DNA of 64,000 nucleotides, from contig NC_092576.1 of NCBI RefSeq assembly GCF_037975245.1, positions 37,610,111 to 37,674,110 of the forward strand, given 5' to 3'. Below the pieces are notes generated by a model, which saw nothing but the letters and a program-made list of their open reading frames with translations, was not told where the DNA came from and did not search any database. The stretch comes from Apostichopus japonicus (Eukaryota > Echinodermata > Holothuroidea > Aspidochirotida > Stichopodidae). Position numbers and translations under genes: made by a program. Below, piece after piece: positions 40,421 to 52,649 of this stretch. How positions within the stretch are numbered: position 1 is the stretch's first letter; each line of letters begins with the position of its first letter.

Positions 40421-43035
40421 CCTAATCTTACGGGAACACGCTTAAGAAAACTTATGCGAGGGAAGTTTGCTGCGCCGAATTATCGTTTGGTACCCTCCTT
40501 GGCAAACTAATCTGGACCTCATGAGTTTCGATCGTGGGGCCCGCTTTTGCCTAAAGATTTCGTCACTTCAGCTCCTTATCTCGGTGAGGCTACAGGGAGA
40601 CCCACAGGCCTGTATCCTCTATGGTCAACCTATGCAACGGGCACTGTTAATTGTTGGCCTCCCTTCGAGAAGCCAGTTTGTTCGTGTGGTTCTTTGTATG
40701 GTTTCCCTGCGTAGGCGAACCGTCTTCCCGCTTTGGATATTTATGGACTTTGCTGTCGGTGCAATCATGCTTTTCCACCTCCCACCGTGTAATAACGTTT
40801 TAATGTTGTTCTTTCAGACCGACACAAGCATTTTTCATACGCAAGGTTATATTACATGCCCACTAAAATGTCTGGCTCCGATCGTTCTTCACTTCCACCC
40901 CCACCCCCTCCCCACCATCAAATAATAGAACCATTGCTGAGGTTAGCGACGGGATCAGCTTATAGAGAGACTCCGACGACGCCAGCAACGCTGGCAGACG
41001 CGTAGCGGAGTTCCCCGTGTCGATAGTAGCCTACGCGCGCTTGATTCTCGGAGCCTCATGTGTCAACCCAAGTGTGACCAACTTCGCAAAGGGTTGTATT
41101 AGGGCCGGGTTCATGGGCCCCACTAACCACACAGGTTTTTGAGTAAGCCTATGGATCCACCGTTAACCTCTAACGCTGCCGAGACCTTAACTGATCGAAG
41201 CCCAGTTAGGTAGTCCTCCGATCGTTAACAGGTGTCCGGATCCTTGCCAGGACCGTGCCTATATTTCGAGGGTGTTCCCCATTAAGGAGACGGAGTATCG
41301 CGTCCTCCTTTTCTGAGTCCTCGTCAGAAAAACGCTCCTCCTGTCCCGTCCCATTACAAGAAGCGTTCCTCCCGTCACCCCTCGTCGGAACGGCCTTACA
41401 ACCCTTCGGTGGTTTTCCTCATCAGCACCTTGAATCAGACGGTCGTTTCCGTTCGTCACGCACATATATGGACTTTGCTCGTCATCAGGAATCATCTCAC
41501 CTACTTGTTGAACCTAACTTGCATCACCGACGCCTTAAAACAGCGCCAGCTGTTTCTTAGCGAACCGGAAATTGATGTTTTTCCCTAGGACTATTACTGG
41601 AACACGGGCATTGTTCACTTTTGCAGAAATAGCACAGCGTCGTCTCCTCTCGGATTCCCCTAGTGACGTTACGGTGAAAAGCGGGTTTGGCATCTCGAAC
41701 GGTGACCGCCTTGCCCATCATGGCACAGATGTCGAATCGTTTGGTGATGTCATTTCGGAGGAGGACTACGAACGTTTGGTTCGTGAATTCAATGTGACAT
41801 TTGACGTCACGGATCCTCCAGTTGTAGCACAGCCCATCAGACGCTTTTTTGCTCAGAGTTCGGTCTCCGGAAGAAGAGGCACAACCTAAGTCTCCGCCTT
41901 TCATTAAAGTAGACGAAGAGGTTTCGTACCTGTTTTTCAGCTTTACGGACCGAGCCTAATCAGCGTATCCACGTGGCTTCGACAGGCTGATACGAGTAAG
42001 CCAGGAAAAATACAACAACCGTATCTGCTCCCCTTCAGTGCCAAAAGAGGTACTTTTAACGCCTATATTACGGGAACATGCTCGAAAAAGTCATGCGAGG
42101 GAAGTTTGCTGCGCCGAATTGTCGTTTGGTACCCTCCTTGGCAGACTAATCAGGACCTCGTGAGTTTCGATCGTGAAGCCCGCTTTTGCCTAAATATTTC
42201 GTCACTTCAACTCCTTATCTCGGTGAGACTACAGTGAGACCCGCGGCCCGATGGTCAATTTATGCACCAGGCACTGTTAATTGTTGGCCGCGGTTCGAGA
42301 AGCGAATTTGTTCGTTTGGTTTTTTGGATGGTTTCCCTGCGTCGGCGAAGCGTCTTACCGCTTTGGATATTTATGGACTTTGCTGCCGGTGCAATCATGC
42401 CCTTCCACCACCCACCGTCCAAAAACGTTTTAATGTTTGTTCTTTCAGACCAACGCAAGTATTTTTCATACGCAAGGTGACATTACTTGCCCACAGAAAT
42501 GTCTGGCTCCGATCGTTCTTCACCCCACTCCCACCCCCTCCCCACAAATGGCAGAACCATTGCTGAGGTTAGCGACGGGATCAGCTTATAGAGAGCCCCC
42601 GACGACGCCAGCAATGCTGGCAGACCCGTAGCGATGTTCCCGCTTATCGATAGTAGCCTACACGCGCTTGATTCTACGGGGCCTCATGTGTCAACCCAAG
42701 TGTGACCAACTTCGCAAAGGGTTGTGTTAGGGCCGGGTTCATGGGCCCCACTAACCATACCGGCTTTTGAGTAAGCCTATGGTATCCACCGTTAACCTCT
42801 AACGCTGCCGGGACCTTAACTGATCGAAGCCCAGTTAGGTAATCCTCCGATCGTTGCCAGGTGTCCGGATCCTTGCCAGGACCGTGCCTATATTTCGAGG
42901 GTGTTCCCTATTAAGGAGACGAAGTATCGCGTCCTCCTTTTCTTAGTCCTCGTCAGAAAAACGCTCCTCCTGTCCCGTCCCATTACAAGAAGCGTTCCTC
43001 CCGTCACCACTCGTCGGAACGGCCTGAGGACCCTT

Positions 43036-43310
43036 CGGTGGTTTTTCTTATCACCCCCTTGAAGGAGCCGGTCGTCTCCGTTCGTCACGCCCATATATGG
43101 ACTTTGCTCGTCATCAGGAGTCATCTCACTCACTCAGTGAACCTAACCTATATCACCAAAGCCTTTAAACAGCGGTGGTTTTTCTTATCACCCCCTTGAC
43201 GGAGCCGGTCGTCTCCGTTCGTCACGCCCATATATGGACTTTGCTCGTCATCAGGAATCATCTCACTCACTCAGTGAACCTAACCTATATCACCAAAGCC
43301 TTTAAACAGC
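43036..43310 (+). repeat. 137-bp internal duplication within array unit
   Basis: The segment from 'cggtggtttttcttatcaccccc' through 'ggactttgctcgtcatcagga' and 'ctcactcactcagtgaacc' to 'gcctttaaacag' is present twice in direct order. The same doubling is seen in the units at 44.8-45.1 kb and 46.6-46.9 kb. It is absent from the unit ending at 48994. Confidence 0.85.
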
Positions 43311-46300
43311 GCCAGTTGTTTTTTAACAAACCGGAAATTGATGTTTTTCCCTAGGACTATTACTCGAACACGGGCATTGTTCACTTTTGCAGAAATAGCA
43401 CAGCGTCGTCTCCTCTCGGATTCCCCTAGTGACGTTACGGTGAAAAGCGGGTTTGACATCTCGAACGGTGACCGTCTTGCCTATCATGGCCCAGACGTCG
43501 AATCGTTTGGTGATGTCATCTCGGAGGAGGACTACGAACGTTTGGTTCGTGAATTCAATGTGACATTTGACGTCGCGGATCCTCCAGTTGTAGCACAGCC
43601 CATCAGACGCTTTTTTGCTCAGAGCTCGGTCTCCGGAAGAAGAGGCACAACCTAAGTCTCCGCCTTTCATTAAAGTAGACGAAGAGGTTTCGTACCTGTT
43701 TTTCAGCTTTACGGACCGAGCCTAATCAGCGTATCCACGTGGCTTCGACAGGCTGATACGAGTAAGCCAGGAAAAATACAACAACCGTATCTGCTCCCCT
43801 TCAGTGCCAAAAGAGGTACTTTTAACGCCTAATCTTACGAGAACATGCTCGAAAAAGTCATGCGAGGGAAGTTTGCTGCGCCGAATTGTCGTTTGGTACC
43901 CTCCTTGGCAGACTAATCAGGACCTCGTGTGTTTCGATCGTGAAGCCCGCTTTTGCCTAAATATTTCGTCACTTCAACTCCTTATCTCGGTGAGACTACA
44001 GTGAGACCCGCGGCCCGATGGTCAATTTATGCACCAGGCACTGTTAATTGTTGGCCGCGGTTCGAGAAGCGAATTTGTTCGTTTGGTTTTTTGGATGGTT
44101 TCCCTGCGTCGGCGAAGCGTCTTCCCGCTTTGGATATTTATGGACTTTGCTACCGGTGCAATCATGCCCTTCCACCACCCACCGTCTAATAACGTTGTAA
44201 TGTTTGTTCTTTCAGACCAACGCAAGTATTTTTCATACGCAAGGTGACATTACTTGCCCACAGAAATGTCTGGCTCCGATCGTTCTTCACCCCACTCCCC
44301 CACCCCACTCCCCACAAATGGCAGAACCATTGCTGAGGTTAGCGACGGGATCAGCTTATAGAGAGCCTCCGACGACGCCAGCAACGCTGGCAGACCCGTA
44401 GCGGAGTTCCCGCTTATCGATAGTAGCCTACACGCGCTTGATTCTACGGGGCCTCATGTGTCAACCCAAGTGTGACCAACTTCGCAAAGGGTTGTGTTAG
44501 GGCCGGGTTCATGGGCCCCACTAACCATACCGGCTTTTGAGTAAGCCTATGGTATCCACCGTTAACCTCTAACGCTGCCGGGACCTTAACTGATCGAAGC
44601 CCAGTTAGGTAATCCTCCGATCGTTGCCAGGTGTCCGGATCCTTGCCAGGACCGTGCCTATATTTCGAGGGTGTTCCCTATTAAGGAGACGAAGTATCGC
44701 GTCCTCCTTTTCTGAGTCCTCGTCAGAAAAACGCTCCTCCTGTCCCGTCCCATTACAAGAAGCGTTCCTCCCGTCACCACTCGTCGGAACGGCCTGAGGA
44801 CCCTTCGGTGGTTTTTCTTATCACCCCCTTGAAGGAGCCGGTCGTCTCCGCTCGTCACGCCCATATATGGACTTTGCTCGTCATCAGGAATCATCTCACT
44901 CACTCAGTGAACCTAACCTATATCACCAAAGCCTTTAAACAGCGGTGGTTTTTCTTATCACCCCCTTGAAGGAGCCAGTCGTCTCCGTTCGTCACGCCCA
45001 TATATGGACTTTGCTCGTCACCAGGAAACATCTCACTCACTCAGTGAACCTAACCTGCATCACAAAGGCCTTTAAACAGCGCCAGTTGTTTCTTAACAAA
45101 CCGGAAATTGATGTTTTTCCCTAGGACTATTACTCGAACACGGGCATTGTTCACTTTTGCAGAAATAGCACAGCGTCGTCTCCTCTCGGATTCCCCTAGT
45201 GACGTTACGGTGAAAAGCGGGTTTGGCATCTCGAACGGTGACCGTCTCGCCCATCATGGCCCAGATGTCGAATCGTTTGGTGATGTCATTTCGGAGGAGG
45301 ACTGCGAACGTTTGGTTCGTGAATTCAATGTGACATTTGACGTCAAGGTTCCTCCAGTTGTAGCACAGCCCATCAGACGCTTTTTGCTCAGAGTTCGGTC
45401 TCCGGAAGAAGAGGCACAACCTAAGTCTCCGCCTTTCATTAAAGTAGACGAAGAGGTTTCGTACCTGTTTTCAGCTTTACGGACCGAGCCTAATCAGCGT
45501 ATCCACGTGGCTTCGACAGGCTGATACGAGTAAGCCAGGAAAAATACAACAACCGTATCTGCTCCCCTTCAGTGCCAAAAGAGGTACTTTTAACGCCTAA
45601 TCTTACGGGAACATGCTCGAAAAAGTCATGCGAGGGAAGTTTGCTGCGCTGAATTGTCGTTTGGTACCCTCCTTGGCAGACTAATCAGGACCTCGTGAGT
45701 TTCGATCGTGAAGCCCGCTTTTGCCTAAATATCTCGTCACTTTAACTCCTTATCTCGGTGAGACTACAGTGAGACCCGCGGCCCGATGGTCAATTTATGC
45801 ACCAGGCACTGTTAATTGTTGGCCGCGGTTCGAGAAGCGAATTTGTTCGTTTGGTTTTTTGGATGGTTTCCCTGCGTCGGCGAAGCGTCTTCCCGCTTTG
45901 GATATTTATGGACTTTGCTACCGGTGCAATCATGCCCTTCCACCACCCACCGTCTAATAACGTTGTAATGTTTGTTCTTTCAGACCAACGCAAGTATTTT
46001 TCATACGCAAGGTGACATTACTTGCCCACAGAAATGTCTGGCTCCGATCGTTCTTCACCCCACTCCCCCACCCCACTCCCCACAAATGGCAGAACCATTG
46101 CTGAGGTTAGCGACGGGATCAGCTTATAGAGAGCCTCCGACGACGCCAGCAACGCTGGCAGACCCGTAGCGGAGTTCCCGCTTATCGATAGTAGCCTACA
46201 CGCGCTTGATTCTACGGGGCCTCATGTGTCAACCCAAGTGTGACCAACTTCGCAAAGGGTTGTGTTAGGGCCGGGTTCATGGGCCCCACTAACCATACCG

Positions 46301-46875
46301 GCTTTTGAGTAAGCCTATGGTATCCACCGTTAACCTCTAACGCTGCCGGGACCTTAACTGATCGAAGCCCAGTTAGGTAATCCTCCGATCGTTGCCAGGT
46401 GTCCGGATCCTTGCCAGGACCGTGCCTATATTTCGAGGGTGTTCCCTATTAAGGAGACGAAGTATCGCGTCCTCCTTTTCTGAGTCCTCGTCAGAAAAAC
46501 GCTCCTCCTGTCCCGTCCCATTACAAGAAGCGTTCCTCCCGTCACCACTCGTCGGAACGGCCTGAGGACCCTTCGGTGGTTTTTCTTATCACCCCCTTGA
46601 AGGAGCCGGTCGTCTCCGCTCGTCACGCCCATATATGGACTTTGCTCGTCATCAGGAATCATCTCACTCACTCAGTGAACCTAACCTATATCACCAAAGC
46701 CTTTAAACAGCGGTGGTTTTTCTTATCACCCCCTTGAAGGAGCCAGTCGTCTCCGTTCGTCACGCCCATATATGGACTTTGCTCGTCACCAGGAAACATC
46801 TCACTCACTCAGTGAACCTAACCTGCATCACAAAGGCCTTTAAACAGCGCCAGTTGTTTCTTAACAAACCGGAAA

Positions 46876-47292
46876 TTGATGTTTTTCCCTAGGACTATTA
46901 CTCGAACACGGGCATTGTTCACTTTTGCAGAAATAGCACAGCGTCGTCTCCTCTCGGATTCCCCTAGTGACGTTACGGTGAAAAGCGGGTTTGGCATCTC
47001 GAACGGTGACCGTCTCGCCCATCATGGCCCAGATGTCGAATCGTTTGGTGATGTCATTTCGGAGGAGGACTGCGAACGTTTGGTTCGTGAATTCAATGTG
47101 ACATTTGACGTCACGGTTCCTCCAGTTGTAGCACAGCCCATCAGACGCTTTTTGCTCAGAGTTCGGTCTCCGGAAGAAGAGGCACAACCTAAGTCTCCGC
47201 CTTTCATTAAAGTAGACGAAGAGGTTTCGTACCTGTTTTCAGCTTTACGGACCGAGCCTAATCAGCGTATCCACGTGGCTTCGACAGGCTGA
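46876..47292 (+). pseudogene. Gag-like frame of array unit (best copy)
   Basis: An open frame of 138 codons, also present at 45108-45524 and, shortened to 105 codons, at 41572-41889 and 43338-43655. It contains ESFGDVISEEDCERLVREFN (the other units have DYERLV), VPPVVAQPIRRFLL and SPPFIKVDEEVSYLFSALR. It is acidic and hydrophilic, as expected for part of a DIRS Gag, though I do not recognise a named domain. The MMFFPRTITRTRALF start may be spurious. It is one of eight or so relics of the same segment, each cut off by stops and frameshifts on either side. Confidence 0.5.
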
Positions 47293-48994
47293 TACGAGTA
47301 AGCCAGGAAAAATACAACAACCGTATCTGCTCCCCTTCAGTGCCAAAAGAGGTACTTTTAACGCCTAATCTTACGGGAACATGCTCGAAAAAGTCATGCG
47401 AGGAAAGTTTGCTGCGCTGAATTGTCGTTTGGTACCCTCCTTGGCAGACTAATCAGGACCTCGTGAGTTTCGATCGTGAAGCCCGCTTTTGCCTAAATAT
47501 CTCGTCACTTTAACTCCTTATCTCGGTGAGACTACAGTGAGACCCGCGGCCCGATGGTCAATTTATGCACCAGGCACTGTTAATTGTTGGCCGCGGTTCG
47601 AGAAGCGAATTTGTTCGTTTGGTTTTTTGGATGGTTTACCTGCGTCGGCGAAGCGTCTTCCCGCTTTGGATATTTATGGACTTTGCTACCGGTGCAATCA
47701 TGCCCTTCCACCACCCACCGTCTAATAACGTTTTAATGTTTGTTCTTTCAGACCAACGCAAGTATTTTTCATACGCAAGGTGACATTACTTGCCCACAGA
47801 AATGTCTGGCTCCGATCGTTCTTCACCCCACTCCCCCACCCCCTCCCCACAAATGGCAGAACCATTGCTGAGGTTAGCGACGGGATCAGCTTATAGATAG
47901 CCTCCGACGACGCCAGCAACGCTGGCAGACCCGTAGCGGAGTTCCCGCGTATCGATAGTAGCCTACACGCGCTTGATTCTACGGGGCCTCCTGTGTCAAC
48001 CCAAGTGTGACCAACTTCGCAAAGGGTTGTGTTAGGGCCGGGTTCATGGGCCCCACTAACCACACCGGCTTTTGAGTAAGCCTATGGTATCCACCGTTAA
48101 CCTCTAACGCTGCCGGGACCTTAACTGATCGAAGCCCAGTTAGGTAGTCCTCCGATCGTTGCCAGGTGTCCGGATCCTTGCCAGGACCGTGCCTATATTT
48201 CGAGGGTGTTCCCTATTAAGGAGACGAAGTATCGCGTCCTCCTTTTCTGAGTCCTCGTCAGAAAAACGCTCCTCCTGTCCCGTCCCATTACAAGAAGCGT
48301 TCCTCCCGTCACCACTCGTCGGAAAGGCCTGAGGACCTTTCGATGGTTTTTCCTCATCGACCCCTTAAATCAGCCGGTCGTTTCCGTTCGTCACGCCCAT
48401 ATATGGACTCTGCTCGTCATCAGGAATCGTCTCATCCACTTGTTAAACCTCACTTGCATCACCAAGGCCTTCAAACAGCGCCAGCTGTTTCTTTACAAAC
48501 CGGAAATTGATGTTTTTCCCTATGACTATTACTGGAACACGGGCATTGTTCACTTTTGCAGAAATAGCACAGCGTCGTCTCCTCCCGGATTCCCCTACTG
48601 ACGGTGCAGTTAAAAGTTGGTTTGGCATCTCGAACGGTGACCGCCTTGCCTCTCATGGCCCAGACGTCCAATCGTTTGGTGATGTCATTCCGGAGGAGGA
48701 CTACGAACGTTTGGTTCGTGAATTCAATATGACATTTGACGTCACGGATCCTCCAGTTGTAGCATAGCCAACCAGACGTTTTTTCTCAGAGTTCGGTCTC
48801 CGGAAGACGAGGCACAACCTAAGTCTCTGCCTTCCATAGATGTAGACGAAGCGGTTTCGTACCTGTTTGTCCGCTTTACGGACCGAGCCTTATCAGCGTA
48901 TCCACGTGGCTTTGACAGGCTGATACGAGTAAGCCAGGAAAAATACAACACCCGTATCTGCTCCCCTCTAGTGCCAAAAGAGGTACTTTTAACG

Positions 48995-50300
48995 CCTAAT
49001 CTTACGCGAACATGCTCGAAAAACTTATACGAGGGAAGGTTGCTGCGCCGAAACTTCGTTTGGTTCCCTCCTTGGCCCACTAATCCGGACCTCGTGAGTT
49101 TCGATCGTGAAGCCCGCTTTTGCCTACAGATTTCGCCACTTCAGCTCCTAATCGCGGATAGGCTAAAGTGAGCCCCACAGCCCTATATCCTCTATGGTCA
49201 ACCTATGCACCGCGCACTGTTAATTTGTGGACGCCGTTCGAGAAGCCAGTTTGTTCGTGTGGTTCTTTGGATGGTTTCCTTGCCTCGTCGATGCGTCCTC
49301 CAGCTTGATATTAATGGACATTGCTGCCGGTGCATTAATGCCCTTCCACCTCGCAACGTCTAATAACGTTTTAATGTTTGTTCTTTCAGACCGATGCTTT
49401 GGCCTACAGATTTTGGCATTTCAGTTCCTTTTCTCGGAGTGGCTACAGAGAGCCCCACCGTCCGAGATCCCTCTATGGCCAAACTAATGCAACGGGAACT
49501 TATGATCTCGGCCGCCGTTCGAGTGGCCAGATTTTGCGTATGGTACTCCGAACGGATTCCCTGCGCCGGTATAACATCCTCCCGCTGTTGATATTGATAT
49601 AAATTGCATACGGGCACATATGCTCCTCCCCATCCCACCTACTAATAACGTTTTTATTTTTGATCTTTTAAACCGACAAAATAAGTATCCATACGTTAGG
49701 TGATCTTACAAGAGAGACTCGGACGACGCCGGTTACGCTGGTTGACCATTACAAGAATTCCCCTGTGTCGAAAGTAGTATACGCGCACTTTATTACACGA
49801 GGCCCCTTGTGTCAACCAAGGTGTGCACAACTTCGCTTGTGGCCGGGTTTCTAGGCTTCAATACACTAAACAGGCGTTTGAGGAAGCCATTGGATCCCCC
49901 GTCAACCTTTGACTCTCCCGGGACCGCCACGGATCGAAGCCCAGTTGAGTAGTTCTCTGTTCATTACCAGAATGTATGATCCTTGTCAGGACCGTGTTAT
50001 ATTTAGAGAGCGTTCCCCCTTAAAAAGACGGAAACGCCCGTCCCTTTTTTTTGAGTTTTCATCCAAAAAACAACGGTCCTCTTGTACGGTCCCGTCACAT
50101 TCCAGTACAAGTTTGCGCCGTCACCACTTGTCGGAACGGCCTGAGGATTCCTTTGAGGTCTTTCTCCTCGGGACCTTGAATGAGTCGGTCGGTGCCGCCC
50201 GTCACGGGCCTTTTGAACTCGGATATTGTTCGATTTTGTTGCAGAAAAGGCGTCGCGTTGTGTCCTCCCGGATCCCCATTGTAAAGTTACAGTTTAAAGT
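48995..50300 (+). pseudogene. Last, divergent gag unit leading into RT
   Basis: It continues the array with more divergence. A block starting 'gcctacagattt' occurs twice within it (about 49122 and 49400). It ends with the segment 'ttgttgcagaaaaggcgtcgcgttgtgtcctcccgg', the counterpart of 'tttgcagaaatagcacagcgtcgtctcctc' in the other units. From here the sequence passes directly into the RT region, showing that the repeated segment lies immediately before RT in the element. Confidence 0.65.
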
Positions 50301-50469
50301 GATTTTGGCCTTTCGAACTGTGGACGCTTTGCCTCTCCTAGCCCAGACGTCCACTCGTTTGGTGACGCTTCCTCGAACGAGCACTACAGACGTGACGCTC
50401 TTGGCTCAGAGTTCAGTCTCCAGGAGTCGAGGCATATACTCAGACTCCGCCTTCTCTATTAGCAGACAA

Positions 50470-50730
50470 AGGGGTTTGGGACAACAGCCGCTTTTAACCT
50501 TCCGTTCAAACGGTGCATTTTACCGATTCACGTTCCTTCTATTCGGCCTTCCCACAGTTCCCCAAATCTTTATCAACATTTATTCGCTCGGTCGCATCTT
50601 TTGTGAGGAGACTGGGAGTCCATATGTTTGTCTACCTGGACAATTGGTTAATTGCAGAGGAGTCTCGAGAAGCCTTGTACCCGATACCAGAAAGGTCTTG
50701 GAGGTGGCGTTAAGGTGGTTGATCAGCTGA
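50470..50730 (+). pseudogene. DIRS-like reverse transcriptase fragment
   Basis: In one frame FTFLLFGLPTVPQIF corresponds to the 'LPFGLSSAP' block of DIRS RTs. In the next frame FIRSVASFVRRLGVHMFVYL and then DNWLIAEESRE follow, corresponding to the catalytic YLDD-W block. The second catalytic Asp has become Asn. A frameshift of one base separates the two parts. The N-terminal fingers region is not recognisable. The fragment is non-functional. Confidence 0.75.
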
Positions 50731-50829
50731 GAGAAATAGTATTTGATGAAGTCACAACAAGTGACTAACCAGGGCGACGCTCCGCACCTGTACTATATCT
50801 TCCAGTAATGGTGCGACGAAGCCAACTTG

Positions 50830-51210
50830 TACAAAGGTCGCGGCGTTTCCGGTCGGTTCCCCCTCTTCCACGCACATGACGGACGCGAGCCCACGGGATC
50901 GGGAGCACATGTACAAGGCGTGTCATTTGCCATAGTTTGGGAAGAGGAGTTAATAGGGACCCATGTCAATGTATATGATTTGTTCCGCACGTTGGAGCTG
51001 ATGGAAAAGGGTGTATGGACTCGTGGTGCTTGTCCGAGGCGATACCACCTCGGCGATATTCTACTACAACAGCCAAGGCTGGACGAGATCCACTTCTCTC
51101 TGCTTCGTGACATGGAATTTGTTTTCAATGGTGTAGGTCTACCATGTTTCGTAGAAAGCAGTCCACTTTCCTGGGTCTCGCAACTCAATTTTGAACACCT
51201 TCACACAACC
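50830..51210 (+). pseudogene. DIRS-like RNase H fragment
   Basis: GREPTGSGAHVQG and EEELIGTHVNVYDL (50878-50990) match the start of a DIRS RNase H (DASxxGWGAH, then EExxxHINxLEL). The catalytic Asp before the Gly-rich block is replaced by other residues. In another frame VRGDTTSAIFYYNSQGWTRS (about 51030-51090) matches the DNTT/INKQGGTRS block, and KAVHFPGSRNS (about 51160-51190) matches the VHIPG block. This domain would remove RNA from the hybrid; here it is frameshifted and mutated. Confidence 0.7.
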
Positions 51211-51272
51211 GTTCGAGCTCCCGAAAGAGTGATCCTTCCATACGCAAGTCGTCTCTACGGTTTTCGAGGGAT

Positions 51273-51640
51273 TTGGTGTACCCAAAATACACATGTTCCA
51301 ATCCATCGAGCTTTATGGCTCGTATGCCGAGCACCGAAGCGTGGGCGGTGGACGAAGCGCTGAAGAAATCTTGGTTATCCGGCATTTTGGATATCCTGAT
51401 CGCTCCTACTAGGCCTTCTGGCGGAGATTCTTATAATTCTCCCTCCTCAGCTTTTCTCGCCTGTTCCTCAGCGTGGTCTCGTCCGCCAGTTCGGACACAG
51501 ATCCTTGGGTCAAGTAGATGACTATTGGGTGAAAGAGTTTCACGGTCGTTCAAGGGAAGTGGGAGGAAGGGGTTCCAGTTGGTTAAGGGATCGTGTGATT
51601 TGGGTGAGTTCCCGACTCCCACTACCATTTTCGGTGGGAA
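51273..51640 (+). pseudogene. DIRS post-RNase H region
   Basis: The frame at 51273 reads through ARMPSTEAWAVDEALKKSW and ILIAPTRPSGG, matching the 'AxDAxSxxW...LIAPxWP' region downstream of RNase H in DIRS pol. After about 51500 no further domain is recognised. The overlapping recombinase ORF expected near here is missing. Confidence 0.6.
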
Positions 51641-51960
51641 ACTGCATAAGTATATTGTCCAGAATGTATGGAGTTATTATAAGTTAGCCTTGCTTGGTTA
51701 GTGGGGCTACTTACCTCCTTGGTTCCGCCCATCCTCCCCACACGCCGGGGATTTTGAGTGGTATTGAATGACCAGACCAATTCATCGGATCTGGCCAGAT
51801 AGGGTTGGCTACTCCGACTGCCCTGCGAAGGCTACGGTATAGTTGGTGATATTTACTTGGGAGTTGAGCGCCGAATGCATAACTATTCATAAGTATATTG
51901 TCTAAAAGATAAGGCGTTAACTCGTATGTAGCACTACTCACCAAGTGGGAATAATTATTC
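51640..51960 (+). other. Probable 3' terminal region of the DIRS element
   Basis: The sequence 'cataagtatattgtc' occurs twice (about 51646 and 51888), and the GC-rich composition ends at about 51960. Direct and inverted terminal repeats are typical of DIRS ends, but I could not match both ends with certainty. Confidence 0.35.
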
Positions 51961-52109
51961 TATACCACGTATCTTATTCATGCTGACCAACTCGAAAATC
52001 ATTTGTAATTCCTAAAGCCGGATCTCGAAAGAGATACTTTGAACAGACTTTATGTTAATGCACGGAGGTAAACGACAAAGGCAAATGAATATATATATAA
52101 ATGAAAAAC

Positions 52110-52205
52110 GTAATGAGTTGGAAAATCAAGAACAGTGAAAAACTTTCAGCCTCCACCGGGATGCGAACGACGGGCCTTCTGCTCTGTACGCGGACACCCT
52201 AAATA
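52110..52205 (-). repeat. tRNA-derived SINE fragment
   Basis: On the minus strand the segment reads as the 3' half of a tRNA-like sequence, with GTTCGCATCC (52168-52159) resembling a pol III B box (GTTCGANNCC), followed by 'ggtggaggctgaaag' and a T/A-rich tail. The A box side is lost in the neighbouring TA repeat. Confidence 0.35.
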
Positions 52206-52312
52206 TATATTATATATATATATATATATATTATACTAAATATATATATATATATATATATGTATGTATATATATATAAATATATGTATGTATATATATA
52301 TATATATTATAC

Positions 52313-52363
<51 letters not shown>

Positions 52364-52394
52364 ATATATGTATGTATATATATAAATATATATG

Positions 52395-52432
<38 letters not shown>

Positions 52433-52438
52433 TATATG

Positions 52439-52493
<55 letters not shown>

Positions 52494-52494
52494 G

Positions 52495-52533
<39 letters not shown>
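52201..52533. repeat. Compound TA/TATG repeat
   Basis: Long TA runs are interrupted by 'tgtatgta' and 'aaata' steps. The Tyr/Ile-rich open frames on both strands are artefacts. Confidence 0.97.
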
Positions 52534-52540
<7 letters not shown>

Positions 52541-52649
52541 CTTTTTGTTTCATGAAATACAATAATTAAAAATATTGAAATAAATGTTGTATCAGGCAAA
52601 TTAAAGATTGCCGAAGTTAAGTTTTCTGGTTTAAGTTAATTATATATAT

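Larger units (their letters stand above)
40421..48994 (+). repeat. Array of five long units (about 1631-1768 bp)
   Basis: Landmark 'cctaatcttacgggaaca' (or its variant) lies at 40421, 42062, 43828, 45596, 47364 and 48995, giving unit lengths of 1641, 1766, 1768, 1768 and 1631 bp. The 43828 and 45596 units are nearly identical. Length steps of about 137 bp come from an internal duplication beginning 'cggtggtttttcttatc' (for example 43036 and 43173). Each unit contains an ATG start MSGSDRSSP (for example 42499, 44266, 46034, 47802), a stop at 'gacccgtag', and a longer gag-like frame such as 46876-47292. Confidence 0.9.
36740..51960 (+). mobile_element. DIRS-like retrotransposon with tandemly amplified gag region
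   Basis: The block is clearly GC-richer than both flanks. It holds repeated copies of a gag-side segment (36740-50270), then RT (50470-50730), RNase H (50830-51210) and a post-RNase H region (51270-51640). Motifs VYLDNWLIAEESRE and AEAWAVDE-type sequence in this order are characteristic of DIRS elements, which use a tyrosine recombinase instead of an integrase. No tyrosine recombinase was recognised. The gag copies share the same stops, so amplification followed inactivation of the source copy. Assignment of the repeated part to gag rests on its position before RT and on its Ser/Pro/Arg-rich start. Confidence 0.7.

Noticed and set aside
41259-49080. Many minus-strand open frames of 60-115 codons in the DIRS array
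   Set aside because: They recur only because the DNA repeats. The motifs of the element are on the plus strand, and the minus frames match nothing known.
36740-50300. A CRISPR array or other prokaryote-type repeat system
   Set aside because: The units are 0.8-1.8 kb, contain transposon gag-like frames and lack short spacers, and the surroundings are clearly eukaryotic.
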